Below are positions 56,301-64,000 of a DNA stretch of 64,000 nucleotides, piece by piece. Both the position numbers and the translations under genes were made by a program. This DNA is from Seriola aureovittata (Eukaryota; Chordata; Actinopteri; Carangiformes; Carangidae), in the NCBI RefSeq assembly GCF_021018895.1, contig NC_079364.1, positions 7,748,901-7,812,900 on the forward strand. Reading direction: 5' to 3'. Numbering within the stretch: position 1 is the stretch's first letter; every line of letters starts with the position of its first letter. The notes under the pieces were generated by a model, which saw only the letters and a program-made list of their open reading frames with translations, had not been told where the DNA came from and did no database searches.

Positions 56301-57415
56301 TCTGTAAATTCAACAACACTGAGTGCTCCATCATGCACCTGTCTTTTGTCTCTTTTTTTTTTTTTTTTACATAATAATGAACAATTTCAGTTATTTCAGT
56401 AGTGATTACTTTATTCAAACAACAACAATAATAATAATAATATGGTTCTTGTAAGGTGATGTAATTTATGAATAACCAAGTTCTGGACCAATGTTATTGA
56501 TCCTGATTTAAAAGGTTTGGTACTTTCTATGTCAATTTCATCTATCATTTTGGGATTTATATATGTGCAGAGGTGAGGAGTCAAGCAGAGAAACAAACTG
56601 TGCACTTACCAGTTTAATAGCTACATACTCGTTGGTGTAGAGATTTTTACCTGAAAAAGACAGGAAAGGAAAAGCTTACATTACATGGCTTTCAAAAGTA
56701 AAGAACACCACTTAAGCCTTCACAACATGTTTACCAGGGTATAAGCAACTATCAGTGATGATAGTGATACACTCAGTTGCCAGTTTATTAGGCACATCTA
56801 ATCAGCAAACAACCAAAGATAGTGTGGTCTAATAGACCAGCCCTGCAAAAGATTATAGCTTCATTAAAGTTTTAATGTTCGGTTTTATACTGAGATACTG
56901 ATTCACATAATGGGATGGACAAAATATTAGAAATATATCTCAGTATAATGCAATGCAATTAAGCAGTAGCAGTTTTTTGAAGTACAGCCTTCAAAATGGC
57001 CATAAAGTTGAATGAACACTTCCCGCAAACTGTTTAGATTCAAACTGAACATTATAACCTTCATGAAGTTACAATTTGTTGCAGGGCTGATGTATTAGTT
57101 TGGGTTAGATGTATCTAAGGATCTGATGACTGAGTGTAGTTACACATAGAACAGTTAAGAACTGCTATAAGAACTTCAAAATTCACTTTGTCTTGAACCA
57201 TTCAACACAAGATTTAAACTTAACTTACCAAGCTTCAATTCACCAAAGTTTCCACAGCCAATCTTCTTGCCCACACGAAAATTTGGCCCCACCATGAGGA
57301 CCCCAGAGGAACTTGAAGAGCCAGATGGTCGAGATGAGTGTCCACTGCGGCTGCCCTGGGAAACCTTTGTGCTCCTGGCAGGCCGCTCTCCATATTTATC
57401 TCTTTGTTGATCCAT
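35293..57415 (-). CDS. csnk1g1: Casein kinase 1 gamma 1, 13 coding exons
   Basis: Membrane-anchored Ser/Thr kinase of the CK1 gamma subfamily, known to phosphorylate LRP6 in Wnt signalling. Minus-strand coding exons: 57229-57415, 56610-56650, 55199-55268, 47249-47400, 44974-45208, 44749-44834, 43620-43704, 43372-43520, 43178-43285, 41879-41989 (cassette), 39607-39713, 36272-36295 (microexon), 35293-35347. All junctions are GT-AG and phases agree; the product is 461 residues, or 469 with the microexon. Seen: Gly-rich loop [12 protein letters not shown] (49-60), Lys75 in [13 protein letters not shown] (Asp166), DFG (Asp189), the CK1 stretch [12 protein letters not shown] in place of APE, and C-terminal [31 protein letters not shown] and VVSSTNGEL favour gamma 1 over gamma 2 or 3. 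All catalytic residues are intact. The start ATG opens [12 protein letters not shown], with no in-frame alternative needed. Confidence 0.95.
35348..36271 (-). other. csnk1g1: csnk1g1 intron 12
   Basis: 924-bp intron between the microexon and the final exon. No repeat or RNA gene is recognised. Confidence 0.8.
36272..36295 (-). CDS. csnk1g1: csnk1g1 24-nt microexon 12
   Basis: Acceptor tgtag, exon CTGCGTGAAAATGCTCAACC then TGTG, and a consensus donor GTGAGT. Joined to exon 11 (..GCC AA) it reads [10 protein letters not shown] and continues in frame into CCCFF of the last exon; skipped, exon 11 joins directly as A-K-CCCFF. The peptide resembles an NC.K.LN.W insert that I recall from CK1 gamma 3 isoforms. 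The coding match, correct phase and strong splice sites together make chance unlikely. Inclusion is unproven. Confidence 0.8.
36296..39606 (-). other. csnk1g1: csnk1g1 intron 11
   Basis: 3.3-kb AT-rich intron upstream of the microexon, with T- and A-runs (about 38142-38165, 38691-38705, 39357-39369) and a G7 run near 39026. Small ORFs (for example 37622-37846, 38540-38905) show no recognisable protein. Confidence 0.75.
39607..39713 (-). CDS. csnk1g1: csnk1g1 exon 11
   Basis: Encodes [20 protein letters not shown] and [15 protein letters not shown] plus two bases of the next codon. Acceptor CCACAG, donor GTACGT. This sequence is the clearest marker of the gamma 1 paralogue in the tail. Confidence 0.95.
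39714..41878 (-). other. csnk1g1: csnk1g1 intron 10
   Basis: 2.2-kb intron with an A18 run near 39850-39868. No gene or clear transposon is recognised. Confidence 0.75.
41879..41989 (-). CDS. csnk1g1: csnk1g1 cassette exon 10 (37 codons, phase 0/0)
   Basis: Encodes [17 protein letters not shown] followed by [20 protein letters not shown], resembling the [20 protein letters not shown] segment in long isoforms of vertebrate CK1 gamma 1. At 111 nt with phase 0 at both ends, it can be skipped without disturbing the frame (exon 9 ends ...RNQ, exon 11 starts VVSS). Acceptor GAGCAG lies behind a C-rich tract; donor GTATAC is weak. Optional inclusion is inferred from these features and from knowledge of the human isoforms. 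Confidence 0.88.
41990..43177 (-). other. csnk1g1: csnk1g1 intron 9
   Basis: 1.19-kb intron. The end nearest cassette exon 10 is the C-rich tract described separately. A short TA/TATG-rich stretch (about 43064-43086) lies near its 5' end. Confidence 0.8.
42003..42078 (+). promoter_or_regulatory. csnk1g1: G-rich tract opposite the exon 10 polypyrimidine region
   Basis: Seven or more G-runs of 4 or more (ending in G14 at about 42065-42078) on the plus strand. In the csnk1g1 pre-mRNA this is a C-rich, rather than U-rich, tract immediately upstream of the cassette exon 10 acceptor. The non-transcript strand could form G-quadruplexes. C-rich tracts bind PCBP/hnRNP K proteins, so a role in exon choice is plausible but inferred. 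Confidence 0.6.
43178..43285 (-). CDS. csnk1g1: csnk1g1 exon 9 (start of C-terminal tail)
   Basis: Encodes [20 protein letters not shown] and [16 protein letters not shown], a His/Arg/Pro-rich linker. 108 nt, phase 0 at both ends. Donor GTACGA. Confidence 0.93.
43372..43520 (-). CDS. csnk1g1: csnk1g1 exon 8 (end of kinase domain)
   Basis: Encodes [20 protein letters not shown], then a middle segment and [15 protein letters not shown]. It closes the kinase fold. Donor GTAAGT. Introns on both sides are very short (86 and 99 bp). Confidence 0.95.
43620..43704 (-). CDS. csnk1g1: csnk1g1 exon 7
   Basis: Encodes [20 protein letters not shown] and EVLCENFP. Acceptor CTGCAG, donor GTACGC. Confidence 0.95.
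43705..44748 (-). other. csnk1g1: csnk1g1 intron 6, hosting a hAT-derived element
   Basis: 1.04-kb intron, more than half of which is the hAT-like element at 43861-44507. Confidence 0.85.
43861..44507 (+). mobile_element. Non-autonomous hAT element with BED-finger remnant
   Basis: Inverted termini taggggtgggcgatatgac and (complement of right end) taggggtgggcgatatggc match at 18 of 19 positions. Flanks 'cttcaaat' and 'cttcaacc' look like a decayed 8-bp target duplication, the hAT hallmark. Inside, 'gcgatggctgaaatccaaac' begins a short frame ([13 protein letters not shown]). After a frameshift a second frame reads [20 protein letters not shown] then VICKVF, resembling the start of a BED zinc finger with its second Cys lost. 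It is therefore a deletion derivative of an autonomous hAT. Confidence 0.85.
44749..44834 (-). CDS. csnk1g1: csnk1g1 exon 6
   Basis: Encodes [20 protein letters not shown] and GSLPWQGLK. Donor GTAGGC, acceptor ATACAG. The [11 protein letters not shown] block is strongly conserved in CK1 kinases. Confidence 0.96.
44974..45208 (-). CDS. csnk1g1: csnk1g1 exon 5 (catalytic and activation loops)
   Basis: Encodes [20 protein letters not shown], the [20 protein letters not shown] segment and [17 protein letters not shown]. It carries both the catalytic Asp166 and DFG Asp189. Donor is the less usual GTACGT. Confidence 0.97.
45209..47248 (-). other. csnk1g1: csnk1g1 intron 4
   Basis: 2.0-kb intron with a degraded 'attaatcgatta'-type fragment (about 45868-45950) and an A20 run near 46902-46923. 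No gene is recognised. Confidence 0.8.
45868..45950. repeat. MITE-like fragment ('gattaat' family)
   Basis: 'tgataaatgattaatcattt', 'aaaatagtcatcaattaatt' and 'gatcaatgattaattgttg' resemble decayed ends of the element at 30088-30441. Confidence 0.4.
47249..47400 (-). CDS. csnk1g1: csnk1g1 exon 4 (152 nt)
   Basis: Encodes [40 protein letters not shown] and [11 protein letters not shown], the kinase hinge and alpha-D/E region. The acceptor follows a T14-rich tract; donor GTGAGT. It is separated from exon 3 by a 7.8-kb intron, the largest between coding exons. Confidence 0.96.
47885..48190 (+). repeat. Possible 3' end of a LINE (Rex1/CR1-like)
   Basis: A short frame [20 protein letters not shown] resembles the final helix of LINE ORF2 proteins. 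It is followed by 'cttgtactccttcatatggg' and 'cgatctgggaattaaagctc', which look like decayed LINE 3' UTR. Identification is tentative. Confidence 0.35.
48625..48700 (+). repeat. Fragment of 'agggatgtcccgatc'-type repeat
   Basis: 'gtagggacgtcctgatttct', 'tgatcctggtcagtcctttc' and 'ttgagtatctgcagattcc' match, with decay, the terminal part of a well-known teleost hAT-like non-autonomous element. Only one end is recognisable. Confidence 0.5.
51028..51303 (+). repeat. Teleost interspersed repeat with 'tttcctcccacagtccaaag' core
   Basis: Landmarks in order: 'gtctgcatgttcacctcgtg', 'gtgggtttcctcccacagtc', 'tgactctaaactgactgtag', 'cagccctgtgatggacctgt' and 'cgcaacgggataag'. This is a very common fish repeat tail (LINE-associated in many genomes). 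It carries an internal short TG repeat and no coding sequence. Confidence 0.7.
55199..55268 (-). CDS. csnk1g1: csnk1g1 exon 3 (70 nt)
   Basis: Encodes [20 protein letters not shown] then GTT plus one base. Acceptor GTGCAG, donor GTAAGG. Family members have IKSRAP or MKSRAP here; Val is a conservative change. Confidence 0.95.
55269..56609 (-). other. csnk1g1: csnk1g1 intron 2
   Basis: 1.34-kb intron with a T18 run (about 56351-56368) and an (AAC)(AAT)n stretch (56418-56443). Nothing else is recognised. Confidence 0.8.
56418..56443 (+). repeat. (AAC)n(AAT)n microsatellite
   Basis: Short trinucleotide repeat in csnk1g1 intron 2. Confidence 0.9.
56610..56650 (-). CDS. csnk1g1: csnk1g1 exon 2 (41 nt, ATP-binding lysine)
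   Basis: Encodes [14 protein letters not shown], including the VAIK lysine (Lys75). Acceptor TTTTTCAG, donor GTAAGT. Confidence 0.93.
56768..57138 (+). mobile_element. TIR-flanked non-autonomous DNA element
   Basis: The left end tacactcagttgcc...tttattaggcacatctaa and the complement of the right end tacactcagtcatc...ccttagatacatctaa form imperfect inverted repeats of about 30 bp. The left end with 'agttgccagtttattagg' is a recurrent teleost repeat. It is 371 bp with no coding sequence, inserted in csnk1g1 intron 1. The superfamily is not determined. Confidence 0.6.
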
Positions 57416-57658
57416 GGTGTGAGCAGCACAGGTCAGCGGGAGCCTGGAGTGATGTACAAAAAGGCCTCCTGGGCCGGGCCCACCACAGCCACAGCCCTGG
57501 TCACTGGCAGTGCCTGGGCGGCACAGTTACTCTCATGAGACAAAACCTGGTACAGCTAACCAACACTCCTCCCGTCCTCACCCTGTCACCTCTAGCAGCT
57601 GTCGTACAGGCTGATCTCTGGCCTCAACATTTGTCACAGGAAGGAGAAGGTGGAAGAC
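57229..57658 (-). other. csnk1g1: csnk1g1 first coding exon with 5' UTR part
   Basis: Coding part 57229-57415 gives residues 1-62 and the first base of codon 63; donor G|GTAAGT. Upstream, a pyrimidine-rich acceptor (ttctttctgccgcag) ends at 57659, suggesting a 243-nt leader segment spliced from an earlier non-coding exon. The acceptor is inferred from sequence only. The Ser-rich N-terminus ([10 protein letters not shown]) is a gamma-subfamily feature. Confidence 0.65.
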
Positions 57659-58577
57659 CTGCGGCAGAAAGAACACAACATGACAAAGAGATAAGACCTT
57701 AACTTCCTATAGAGAGCAGGACATAGAGCATGGAGTTATCCCCCATGTTACTCTAATAAAATCCCCCATAATATCTGGCTTAAGAACAACTACAACATGC
57801 AGACTGATCTTTTTCAGGAAGCTACTTCTTTAACAAACTGTACAAATATTAGCTCTTAAAACAGAAAAACAAATTATCGCACTCAAAATATTTCAATTAC
57901 AGTTCCACTTGAAGGGACCTGATACCATGTCATGTTGAAAATGGTGGAGCAGCTACATTACACTTGGGCAAGACAATTAATTTGAAAATTTGAGAGAAAG
58001 CTCCATTTGCTAATCTTAACTCTTAGAAAAGATTACTAATATCATAAGGAATAATAGCTTTCCCACTGACAATTTAACAGTGTAATATTTTCTAATTTCA
58101 ACTTAACCATATGATCGCAAGTCTAACACATTTTGAAAGTTGAGTCATATCACACACTGTCTACACAAGTAGACAGTGGTAGATGAGGACAGAAGTGGCT
58201 CACTATAACAGCACTGCTGAGCTGAAGAGATAGTCATCAACTCACAGTGGTCACAGAAAACACAGCAGCCAGTTTGAGCATCAACACAAACCTTAAGTCA
58301 TAGTTTATGATCGCGAAAGTATCTAAGACTCTCCACCACCCACAGCTATAGCCCCGCGGACGATATCAGCAGGAAATATTATGTAAACAATTATATAAAG
58401 CTACGTCTGCTCGCAAGGACACAAAAGTTTAACTTTGTGGACACTCGTCTGATTTTGTCAAGTACTCAGCAAAATTATTTCGGTTCAATCTACCCCTTCT
58501 ACCATGGGCATGAATTATGCAAATATCAAATTATGTGATTATAAAACATACAGACAATTTGCTGTATGATAAAGCAA

Positions 58578-58578
<1 letters not shown>

Positions 58579-58654
<76 letters not shown>

Positions 58655-58672
58655 CACTATATACACACACAC
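58579..58672 (+). repeat. (TC)n(CA)n(TA)n microsatellite
   Basis: TC run, then about 25 CA repeats, then TA repeats and a second short CA run. Confidence 0.95.
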
Positions 58673-59238
58673 GTAAATTTTTTTAAACTGCCTCTTTGGG
58701 GACTTCCTGTTGTGTTAAGCATCTTCAGTAAGTTAGTGTACTGGAGCAAACTGCAGTCGAAAAGGTCAACTGTACATTAGGCAGACTGCCACTTCCATTA
58801 ATTATAATTATCACTAATTATTCAAAGAAAAATATAAATAAAAAAATACTTTTATGTTTTCAATTAAAAAACAACTTTTTATGTTTCCAGTAAGAAAAAA
58901 AAAACAACAGCGGCTAATGTTTTCATGACAATGTTGTAATTCCTGAGCACGGCTGCAAAGGCTGCTGCTCAAAGTATTTGTGTGTGGGCTTCCGGATGAC
59001 TCATGCTCAGTATTGCCTGCACAGATCTCAGCATCAAAGACAGCTAGTTTGCTCTCAAGGGCAACTGTGCACTGTTGCTGTTACATAAAACCAGGAACAG
59101 AACAACATGGCTATAAAACAGGTTTGCAGCAAAGACCAGTGGTGAGCTGTAACAGTTTCCATTGTGCAAATAATCATTTGTAGGCTCCTCTGAACCTGTG
59201 TGCACCAGTGTTTAGCTTTGCTCAGGTTACCATCTTCA

Positions 59239-59260
59239 CTCACACACACTCACACTCACA

Positions 59261-59338
<78 letters not shown>
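59239..59338 (+). repeat. (CA)n microsatellite, about 100 bp
   Basis: Imperfect 'cactcaca' start grading into about 38 pure CA repeats. Confidence 0.95.
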
Positions 59339-59339
<1 letters not shown>

Positions 59340-59741
59340 CAGCCTATTCACACCCCAGACTGCAACTGTGGTTATATATACATCACTGTTAAACTACAGA
59401 ATTATACCTGACCTTGTAATACTACTAACAGAGCTTTAAACTTCCAAGTTGTTCAAAGTTGTTGCAACAATATTATGGTTACACTGAAGACGTCTACATC
59501 TACATATATGTTAGCATGGACGTTGCTCAAGGAGGAGAGGAAAGATTCATTCTAACCCGTCAGCTGACACTGGGTAACCACATTTGTTGGCCATTTGTTC
59601 CTTCTCAAGCAAATTAAGGCTGATCAAATGTTTCAAAACTTTCTTCACCTCCACAACACTGATGCTAAAATCTACTCTGTGTTGAACACTTCTCATGAGA
59701 CAAGAGAGAGCAACACATGCAACACACAAGGAACACCCGAG

Positions 59742-59929
59742 TAGGGCTGCACAATTGATCGAAATATTATCGAAATTGCAATACGGCTAAGTGCAATATC
59801 CAAATTGCAGGAGCTGTCATTTTTGTAGTTTTTTTTTGATGAAAGTAAAATGTGTAAAATCGTGACCCATATCACAATAACTGCCAAAATAATTGCAATA
59901 TTTTTTTGTGTGCATATCGTTCAGCCCTA
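59742..59929 (+). mobile_element. 188-bp hAT-like MITE
   Basis: Starts tagggctgcacaattgatcg and ends '...catatcgttcagccccta'-like (tatcgttcagcccta), giving inverted ends of the 'tagggctgcacgat' type common in fish genomes. The interior is AT-rich without coding sequence. Flanking 8-mers do not match, so no target duplication is preserved. Confidence 0.75.
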
Positions 59930-62072
59930 AACCAGACCAGTTTTGAATTCTTCTGTTTTTAGTGAAAATGATGTGCAAGCTTCACTTCAAGGTGTTTATA
60001 CATTAAAGTCAGAGAGCCATTTACTGATTTTGAATTGCACAGTTAACACTTCTGTCACAGGTGCTGCCATGTATGAGAGAAGGAACAAAGTGTAAATTGA
60101 ATGAGGCCAACACGTTTTTTCTTTTTTGCGAATGTACAGTGTCTTTGCCTTTTCTCTGCATTTGTCATTTGTGTTACCAGTAAGACTGTAACACCACAGC
60201 CACACTTTGTTTTAAACATGTTCAGACATGCCCAACCGGAGGATTAGGATGGGAAAAATAAACATTAAAGTTAGACAAGACCTTAATTCATACTATATTA
60301 GGCAGCAATTCTACACTTCATGAAGATGGCAAAACATCTGCAACCTTTAATTACAAAGGTGCATCAATCACATTACATGCTGTAATGAGCCTCTAGGTAA
60401 GATATATCTACCTAGAGGTCTATCGTTTCCTCTGGTTATTGATACATGTTTGTTATTTATGTGTTATGTGCTCGTTATGAAATATATGTTATTATTTAAT
60501 AAAATGTAACTTGTAACCAAGTCAGTAATAAGGTCTTTCTACCCGATTTCTATCTCACATTTTAAAATAAGAGTCACAACGAAATTTTGTTTGATTTATC
60601 TTGCAGGGATGGAGAAAACACCATCTACAGCTTGAAACTGTAATACAATCCAATACAACTACTGCATTTGTAAATGTTCAGTTTTAGCTGAAACTGTGTT
60701 AGAGGAGTTGGGCTAATGCTTTAGCATTTTTTAGGCCATAGTAAGTGGCTCATGTCTGTATAAGTGGTTCACAAAATAAATGCATTAAATTACAATGTAT
60801 TACATTACACAGATATTCAAGTCTGTTTAAATTAATCTCAGTCGACCACCTAATTAATACAGTGAAGAACAAATTCAAGCAACCCGCTGGACTGTTACTG
60901 AGGATCTGAAAATGCTCTGTGGTCTGTACAAATGGCTTCTTTGGTTTTGATTAATGGCTTCTGCAGTTTTGATGTAAGGTGGGGAATACCCAGTCTTTAT
61001 CCCTGTGGAGGTGCCATGTCTCCTGATACGTGAGGATAAGTTTGAGGATACACACCTTTTGGCACTGTATAAAAGTAATTTTGTTTCTCACGTGGAGAAG
61101 ACATGAAAGGATTTTAGATATTCACATCCCATTAGATTTAGCTTATCGACTCCTTTCTTTACTGATTTGTTTAACAATTCTTTTTTTTTTTTTTTTTTTT
61201 TACAGCAATTCAAAATGTCATGACTTGTGGATAAATACTTAAGTGTAATTTGGTTTTGTGAGGGTTGCTTAAAATTTGCTCTGCTAATATTGCTTTTAGC
61301 CCTGGTCCAGTTTGTTCAAATGCACTGAAAAAAAAACATCTTTATTTTCTGCTATGGTTAAGGTTTCACATTAAAGCAACCTGGTGTAAGCAATGTGCAG
61401 GTATTAATACAAGGAACTGATACTGTCAGAGCTGCAGGATGGGAATCAGACAGAAACAGCCTTAAATGAGAACTGATTCTTGATTCCCATCCCTGCTTCA
61501 CCAGGTGAGGCTTTGGTCTGATGAGCATGTTGGAGAAATGCTGAGGTGGTGCTTAATTGTTGTTACTGTGTCCATGCTTTGTATTTTCAGTGTCATATTA
61601 CACTTTCATGTTAGATACTTGAGTTGGTTTTGTGCTGGACTTATATTAGAGTAGATGTGTGGTAAATGTGGCTGCCTGTTTGCTGATGGTATAGATGTAT
61701 GACGGCACAGTCTAATGTTTGATATAGTGTAATCTGATTCTGACATCACCTGTATGAGTATTTAAGAAATGATAACATCATTATGAACACTGAATAATGA
61801 ACCTATTTAACATTAAATGCAAGAATTATACAAATATTTAGCATTCTTATAATTACATATTACAGAGGATGCTTTTTAAAATGAATTTGTTGTGGCTACA
61901 GACAAATCATCTGCTGATCTCTCATCAGTGTCACATCACTAATATGCTTTTAGGTGAAGATTTACATCAGACTATTTAATTTTCTAGTTCTAGTCAGACT
62001 GAAAATGATGACACAGTGATTTGTGCTTATAAAAGTATATAAACAAGCTCTAATGTTATTTTCACAATGCTA

Positions 62073-62091
62073 GTATTATTATTATTATTAT
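62073..62091 (+). repeat. (ATT)n microsatellite
   Basis: Short run of about six ATT units; no LINE tail is recognised next to it. Confidence 0.85.
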
Positions 62092-63619
62092 ATCTGAGTG
62101 AAATGTGGAGAGAGTGTAAAACATACACAAAAGTACAAATGTTTACTGTCTAATAACAGGCACAAAACCATAGCAGCAAGACTGACACCAAAAAGGCGAG
62201 AAAAGGGTTGTTTGATGACGCTGGTGATCAAAACTAAATGTTTCAATAGTTTAGAAAAATACAAGAAATTGGTTAATTGCTAGTTTTAAAATCCAGCACC
62301 ATTACTTAGAGATACTGAAATGCTTCTAGCTGATTAGTCTCTATTAAAAATGACTAATCTGTTGACATCTTTTCATTTTTACAGAAAGATAAAGGCTCTG
62401 AGTGGAGTGATTAACCTTCAGTGGAAAGATCAGCCTGAGAGGGGGGCCTGCCAACAGTGCAGACTCCTACTGTGGCAGCGCCAGCCAACAGCTGCCTCTC
62501 TCCTTAAAGCCAGCACTTATCAACTATAACTGGTGGGAATTTAGAATATTCAGTTTTCCTTCTCCATCAGTTCATACAGAACAGCTCGTGCACATATGGT
62601 TGTTGTGTGCACCCACATCCATGAAAATGGTCTGATGATCGGACCAAAGGGTTTGATCAAAAAAATCCTACAAATGCTGCATGATCAGCAGAAGTATATC
62701 TTCCATTTTGTAAAGACAACTTTTAGCTTACATGAACTTTACTGAGGTAGTCTACACTATATAGTAATAAACAGCACATATGTTGAAGGGGCAAGCCTTG
62801 GACACTGGCTTTGACAATTGCAAAATCTGCAAGGATTAAAAAAATGTTGTAACTATACATGAATGAAATGCAAATGTATTTACACAGCTTTATACTTAAA
62901 TGTGGATTTGTTGAGGCCTGTAAACAGTGATTTTCTTCAGGCTTTCATTCAGTGAAGTGTTCTACTTTATCATTACCTTTTGAATAAATGCAACACAGAA
63001 TCTATTTTATACCAGCTTTTCCTATAGTATGACTTATTTAAAAGGACGGCAACAATAATTTATCATGGATCTACATGGCCTTGGTTTGGGCAAATGTCCA
63101 GGTAGTAACGTATGTGTTAATGCAATGTCCATGTGAGAACAGGTTTTCACTGCTCTCTTAAAGCACGCCACAGTGCTACTTAGTGGAAAATGGGATAACA
63201 AATTATGTTACTAGATGGAGGACTTCACTGCACTTTATTTAGGACTTCATTGATTCAGAAACAGGCCATGTATGCAGTTGAACAAGGAAAATCCCACTTT
63301 ATCTATGCACATTTGACCATATTGTACCTAGATTGGGAGATGATATTTTACTTGACATTTTCCACTACAATCAAACTTATACCAATTCAATGCTTCAATT
63401 CAACTCTGCCCACTGAACAGGCTGAGAAGAGGCCTTGGTTCAATTCGCTCATTTTATATTCTGTACCCTCCTGTCTATGCATCCCTAACCTTGCACCGAG
63501 AAGTAGTGGTAATACTACATATGTGAGGAAGTGTAGGCTAGAGGCAGCTGAGGCTAATATAAAGATGATCGATCCTTTGTAAGCAGGCCTCCAGTTCAAT
63601 CAAAACAAGGAAGCGAGTT

Positions 63620-64000
63620 GGCAGTTGCACGCCAATGTTTCACGGACAAAGCCAGCCTTGACAGCCCAACATTAGTGATGGTCACATCGATTAGTAATCC
63701 AACTAACCGTTAGCCAAGTTAGCTTTCCAGCTTGCCAACAGAAAACCTGACTGACCAGAAACAAAGCTAACGTTAGCCAAACATTACTTAGCCACTGGCT
63801 GATCTGGCTTAAAATATGTCCTGCGAAAAAAACTGCGATAGAGACATTTTCTTGTTAAACAGAAAACTGAGTTAGTTAACGGCCAGCAAACAAAACAGCC
63901 GGACTCGTTGCCTAGTGTTAACGCCTTAGCTAACACCTACTGGTGGGTAGGTGACAGCTGGTCCGAGCGCAACAAGGAAATTAGCTCCGTTAGCAAAGAA
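63620..64000. promoter_or_regulatory. CpG-containing region at right edge, possible promoter-proximal DNA
   Basis: CpG dinucleotides and repeated 'gctaacgttagcc'-like words (63760-63780 and neighbours) become frequent here, in contrast with the CpG-poor DNA to the left. Fish promoters and first exons often look like this. It would suit the 5' end of csnk1g1, but no transcription start or splice donor can be fixed. Confidence 0.25.

Larger units (their letters stand above)
57659..64000. other. csnk1g1 5' intron or upstream region
   Basis: 6.3 kb upstream of the first coding exon. It contains two CA microsatellites, one small MITE and homopolymer runs (T22 near 61181-61201). No coding exon is recognised. 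A non-coding first exon of csnk1g1 is expected either here or beyond the window; I could not place it. Confidence 0.6.

Noticed and set aside
58517..59439. ORFs with His-Thr repeats
   Set aside because: These are translations of CA microsatellites.
63205..63582. 125-codon plus-strand ORF
   Set aside because: No recognisable protein features or neighbouring exons; this length is expected by chance in a 64-kb window.

Overview
The window is vertebrate, almost certainly teleost fish, genomic DNA. It has intron-rich genes with GT-AG junctions, CA/TG microsatellites, several teleost-type interspersed repeats (an L2-like LINE, hAT-like MITEs), and two highly conserved vertebrate genes read from spliced exons on the minus strand. 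Placement below teleost level is not attempted.

Region 1 (1-23580) is one uninterrupted, AT-rich, strand-asymmetric satellite that enters from the left edge. It is built from three short modules: cataaaaagt (10 bp), cataaaaacgt (11 bp) and catagtatagtaagg (15 bp). They combine into 25-, 35- and 36-bp units, all in one orientation. A 5'-truncated L2-like LINE (1387-2690) is the only clear foreign insertion. Marker variants recur at fixed offsets (about 1.4-1.8, 2.4 and 4.13 kb), showing higher-order duplication. The many minus-strand ORFs here, with 12-residue periodicity, are by-products of the 36-bp period.

Region 2 (24700-29760) holds rps17 (40S ribosomal protein S17, eS17) on the minus strand: five exons and 134 codons, with a TOP-like start, a TATA-like box and an AATAAA 22 nt after the stop. 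The satellite ends about 1.1 kb beyond its 3' end.

Region 3 (about 30830-57660) holds csnk1g1 (casein kinase 1 gamma 1), also minus strand and head-to-tail with rps17. I resolved 13 coding exons, all phase-consistent. They include a 37-codon in-frame cassette exon (41879-41989) behind an unusual C-rich tract, and a 24-nt microexon (36272-36295) that inserts eight residues just before the palmitoylation-type CCC motif. The full protein is 461 residues without the microexon and 469 with it. A long 3' UTR (to about 30.8 kb) is inferred.

Region 4 (57659-64000) is the 5' intron or upstream region of csnk1g1, with microsatellites and a MITE. A CpG-containing stretch at the right edge may approach the promoter. 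The two genes belong to unrelated processes (ribosome assembly; membrane-anchored kinase signalling such as Wnt/LRP6). The most unusual element is the satellite and its modular grammar; the most useful gene-level observation is the csnk1g1 microexon.
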